Assembly: GCA_028564705.1 (NCBI GenBank)
Contig: JAPXFQ010002151.1
Coordinates: 1,054,001 to 1,118,000 of the forward strand
From: Apricaphanius iberus
Lineage: Eukaryota > Chordata > Actinopteri > Cyprinodontiformes > Aphaniidae
DNA: 64,000 bases
Direction: 5' to 3'
Below the pieces are notes generated by a model. That model did no database searches. It was not told the DNA's origin and was given only the letters and a program-made list of their open reading frames with translations. Numbering within the stretch: the first letter of the stretch is position 1; each line of letters begins with the position of its first letter. Shown piece by piece: positions 62,140 through 64,000 of the stretch. The translations under genes and the position numbers were made by a program.

Positions 62140-62985
62140 CATATGGTGTTTTCCAACTAGGTAATCTACATACTTGGCCCAGCTTTGCTTGGCCCCACTT
62201 AGCCCTACTTAGCATTATTCGGCCTTGGTTGGTTTTCCACTGCAGGGACCAGACCAGCTGAAACCATCTCAAGTGAGTGGGCTCATCATATGGGGGGCGA
62301 CCCCAGAGTATGTAGTTACATATACAGTTACACAGGCAGCAGGCCTCTTTCCCACCCGGTCAGTAGGCTGATATAAATGAAGTCTCTTTGCTCTAACTAC
62401 GTCTAAGTTTTTCGGCTTGACCCACTTCGCTGTGGTCATCCTTTATGGTGCAGTATATTGACTTCAGCATTCTCAGTTTCTCTCTGCATTCCTTTGGCGT
62501 GCTGGTAGCCATGAGAAGCCATCAGCTCTGACACCTCCTTGAAAAACCTCTCACAGCCAGTAGCTTCATCAAGCTTCCACTGAATCTTTTCTTCAGCCGC
62601 CAAGCTCAGAAATGCTGCACCTCTGATTGGATCTTGGCAATGGTTTTGGTTTTGTCCTTGTTCTTCAGGAAACACTAAACACATCCACTCGCCGTTGTCA
62701 GATTTAAAAATGGGGGTTCAATAGTTGTTAAAAGACGCTGTCATGTTGCCCAGCCAGTGTATACACCGTCTATCCAATCAGTGACCGGCACCAGTCTGAT
62801 GTCGTTTTTCAGTCCCTGCTTGGCTCGGCTAGAACCGCAAAGAAGCAAATACCAAAATGGTGTCGGCTTTGCGTGATTTGGCGCGACTCAGCCCAACTTC
62901 TGCCATTGGAAAAATAATGGTACCAAGGCTGAGTCGTACCATGCCGGGCTACCGGTACAAGTGAAAGAACACCAATAGCGACTGT
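62140..62985. mobile_element. PIF/Harbinger-like element remnant
   Basis: Outer parts are imperfect inverted repeats: 62140-62275 (GGTGTTTTCCAACTAGG, TTCCACTGCAGGGACCAGA) and 62810-62985 (inverse GGTGTTCTTTCACTTGTACC, CATTGGAAAAATAATGGTAC). The enclosed part holds a Myb/SANT-like coding remnant on the minus strand, which points to PIF/Harbinger. Confidence 0.55.
62436..62640 (-). pseudogene. Myb/SANT-like domain fragment
   Basis: The minus-strand frame gives EEKIQWKLDEATGCERFFKE then VSELMASHGYQHAKGMQRE. This resembles the second half of the Myb/SANT-like domain (QLDGATRNEKVF, then GYxRTxxQCREK) encoded by the accessory gene of PIF/Harbinger transposons and by related host genes. Key positions of the recognition helix are altered and the N-terminal tryptophan helix is missing. 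Confidence 0.6.
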
Positions 62986-62989
62986 ATCT

Positions 62990-63715
62990 GTCAACCCACG
63001 GCCGCTGCTGGCTGGTAGATGTAAACATAACGTCATTGCCGTGCCCGATTTAAATGTACATTTTATTATATTTTAATTCAAATATAATTTTTTAAGAAAA
63101 TGTTGTACTTTCATTCTGGACCCCTCTTAAAGGCCCGTGGATGTATTATTATTTTTTTAAATAGCTTTTTATGAAAATGTTCCATATACAACCTTTAAAT
63201 CCACACACTTCAACATAGTGTATGTTGTTGAGCTTTTCTCTGACAGACCCAACTCTACAGAAAAATTAGGAAGGAAAGTAAAGATATTGGTGAAAGAACA
63301 CATTTTGTGTGATTACACTAACATGCAAAACTCAGTGAGGCATAAAATCACAGCATAACATATTTTTTGCATTAGAATGGTCTAGTCAAAAAGAGACTGG
63401 TCGATCACAGAATAAATCATATTAACATTTCTTGCGGTAACATGACAAAATGTAAAAGGAGTACAGGAGTATGAGTACTTTGGCAAAGCACGGTATATAA
63501 ATCAAATGCAAGATCAATTAATGTCATCAAATATGCATTTTAGAAATCACTTGAGTTAGGTTAAACATAAAAGGTTTCAAAAACATGAATATAAGATTTA
63601 TGCCCCGTGGCTCTATGACCGTTTTTCTCATTTGCTTTGGTGCTTTTCTCTAATCAGAATTAAAATTCTCACAACTGTTCATTTCATATCATAGAAGCTG
63701 TTTCCTATTCTGTTG
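62990..63715. other. AT-rich, no feature recognised
   Basis: No exon or clear repeat was seen before the LINE coding sequence begins at about 63716. Confidence 0.4.
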
Positions 63716-64000
63716 ATGGTTGCTGATTCTGGAAAACGCACTGTTCTAGTTCTCTTGGACCTGTCCTCAGCTTTTGACACAGTTGATCAGCAGGTCCTGC
63801 AGAGAAGACTGAGGTATCAAGTAGGACTTTCAGGGTCAGTTCTACAGTGGTTCTCCTCATATTTATCAGGGCGTAGCTTCAGTGTTACAGCAAACCAAAT
63901 AAGGTCTGAGTCTGCTGATTTATTGTGTGGAGTTCCCCAGGGTTCTGTCTTGGGTCCAGTTTTATTTTTGCTTCATTTGGGAAAGATCATTGAAAGGTTC
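63716..64000 (+). mobile_element. LINE reverse transcriptase, cut by the window end
   Basis: An uninterrupted frame of 95 codons runs off the window: ADSGKRTVLVLLDLSSAFDT and VDQQVLQRRL (first catalytic aspartate region), QWFSSYLSGRSF, then CGVPQGSVLGPVLF. These are reverse-transcriptase blocks of L2/Rex1-type non-LTR retrotransposons. The final LHLGKII departs from the usual LYMLPLG, so the copy may be decaying. It could be the coding part of the LINE family whose tails occur elsewhere here. Confidence 0.88.

Overview
The window is nuclear DNA from a ray-finned fish, most likely a percomorph teleost. It is AT-rich and split by GT-AG introns. It is full of teleost-type repeats: several Tc1-like transposons, hAT-like and TTAA-flanked MITEs, a tRNA-headed SINE with an ATGG tail, LINE 3' tails and tetranucleotide microsatellites. 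Three complete protein-coding genes can be spliced in frame by hand. Their order and orientation match the human 16p12.3 block THUMPD1-ERI2-REXO5 (recalled, not searched).

Layout: 1-1130 is AT-rich DNA without a gene, possibly the 3' UTR of a convergent upstream gene. REXO5 (minus strand, 17264 to 1384, 18 coding exons, 811 codons) is an RNA exonuclease with a DEDDh domain and two RRMs. About 1.7 kb separates its start from the ERI2 start; this gap holds a Tc1-like remnant and probably a shared divergent promoter. ERI2 (plus strand, 18998-28562, 9 coding exons, 689 codons) is a second DEDDh exonuclease with a C-terminal GRF zinc finger. A decayed Tc1-like transposon separates it from THUMPD1 (plus strand, 30894-35764, 5 coding exons, 310 codons), the THUMP-domain adaptor for tRNA acetylation. 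From about 36 kb to the end the sequence is gene-poor and repeat-rich. Two well-formed but unrecognised exons (54898-55074 and 60840-60963) may belong to a large-intron gene on the plus strand. The window ends inside a LINE reverse transcriptase.

All three genes act on RNA: structured or small RNA trimming (REXO5, ERI2) and tRNA modification (THUMPD1). REXO5 and ERI2 sit head to head and belong to the same DEDDh superfamily.

The most interesting structure is a nested insertion at 57.2-59.4 kb. A 703-bp element with long terminal inverted repeats, 6-bp target duplications and a leftover integrase-type transposase fragment has jumped into an older Tc1-like transposon, and the empty site can be read from the flanks. 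Also notable are two directly repeated 1-kb TTAA-type elements, one in REXO5 and one in ERI2, flanking the shared promoter. No CRISPR array, operon or prokaryotic feature was seen. I found no convincing new molecular system; the novelty is mainly in transposon architecture and the unidentified exons.
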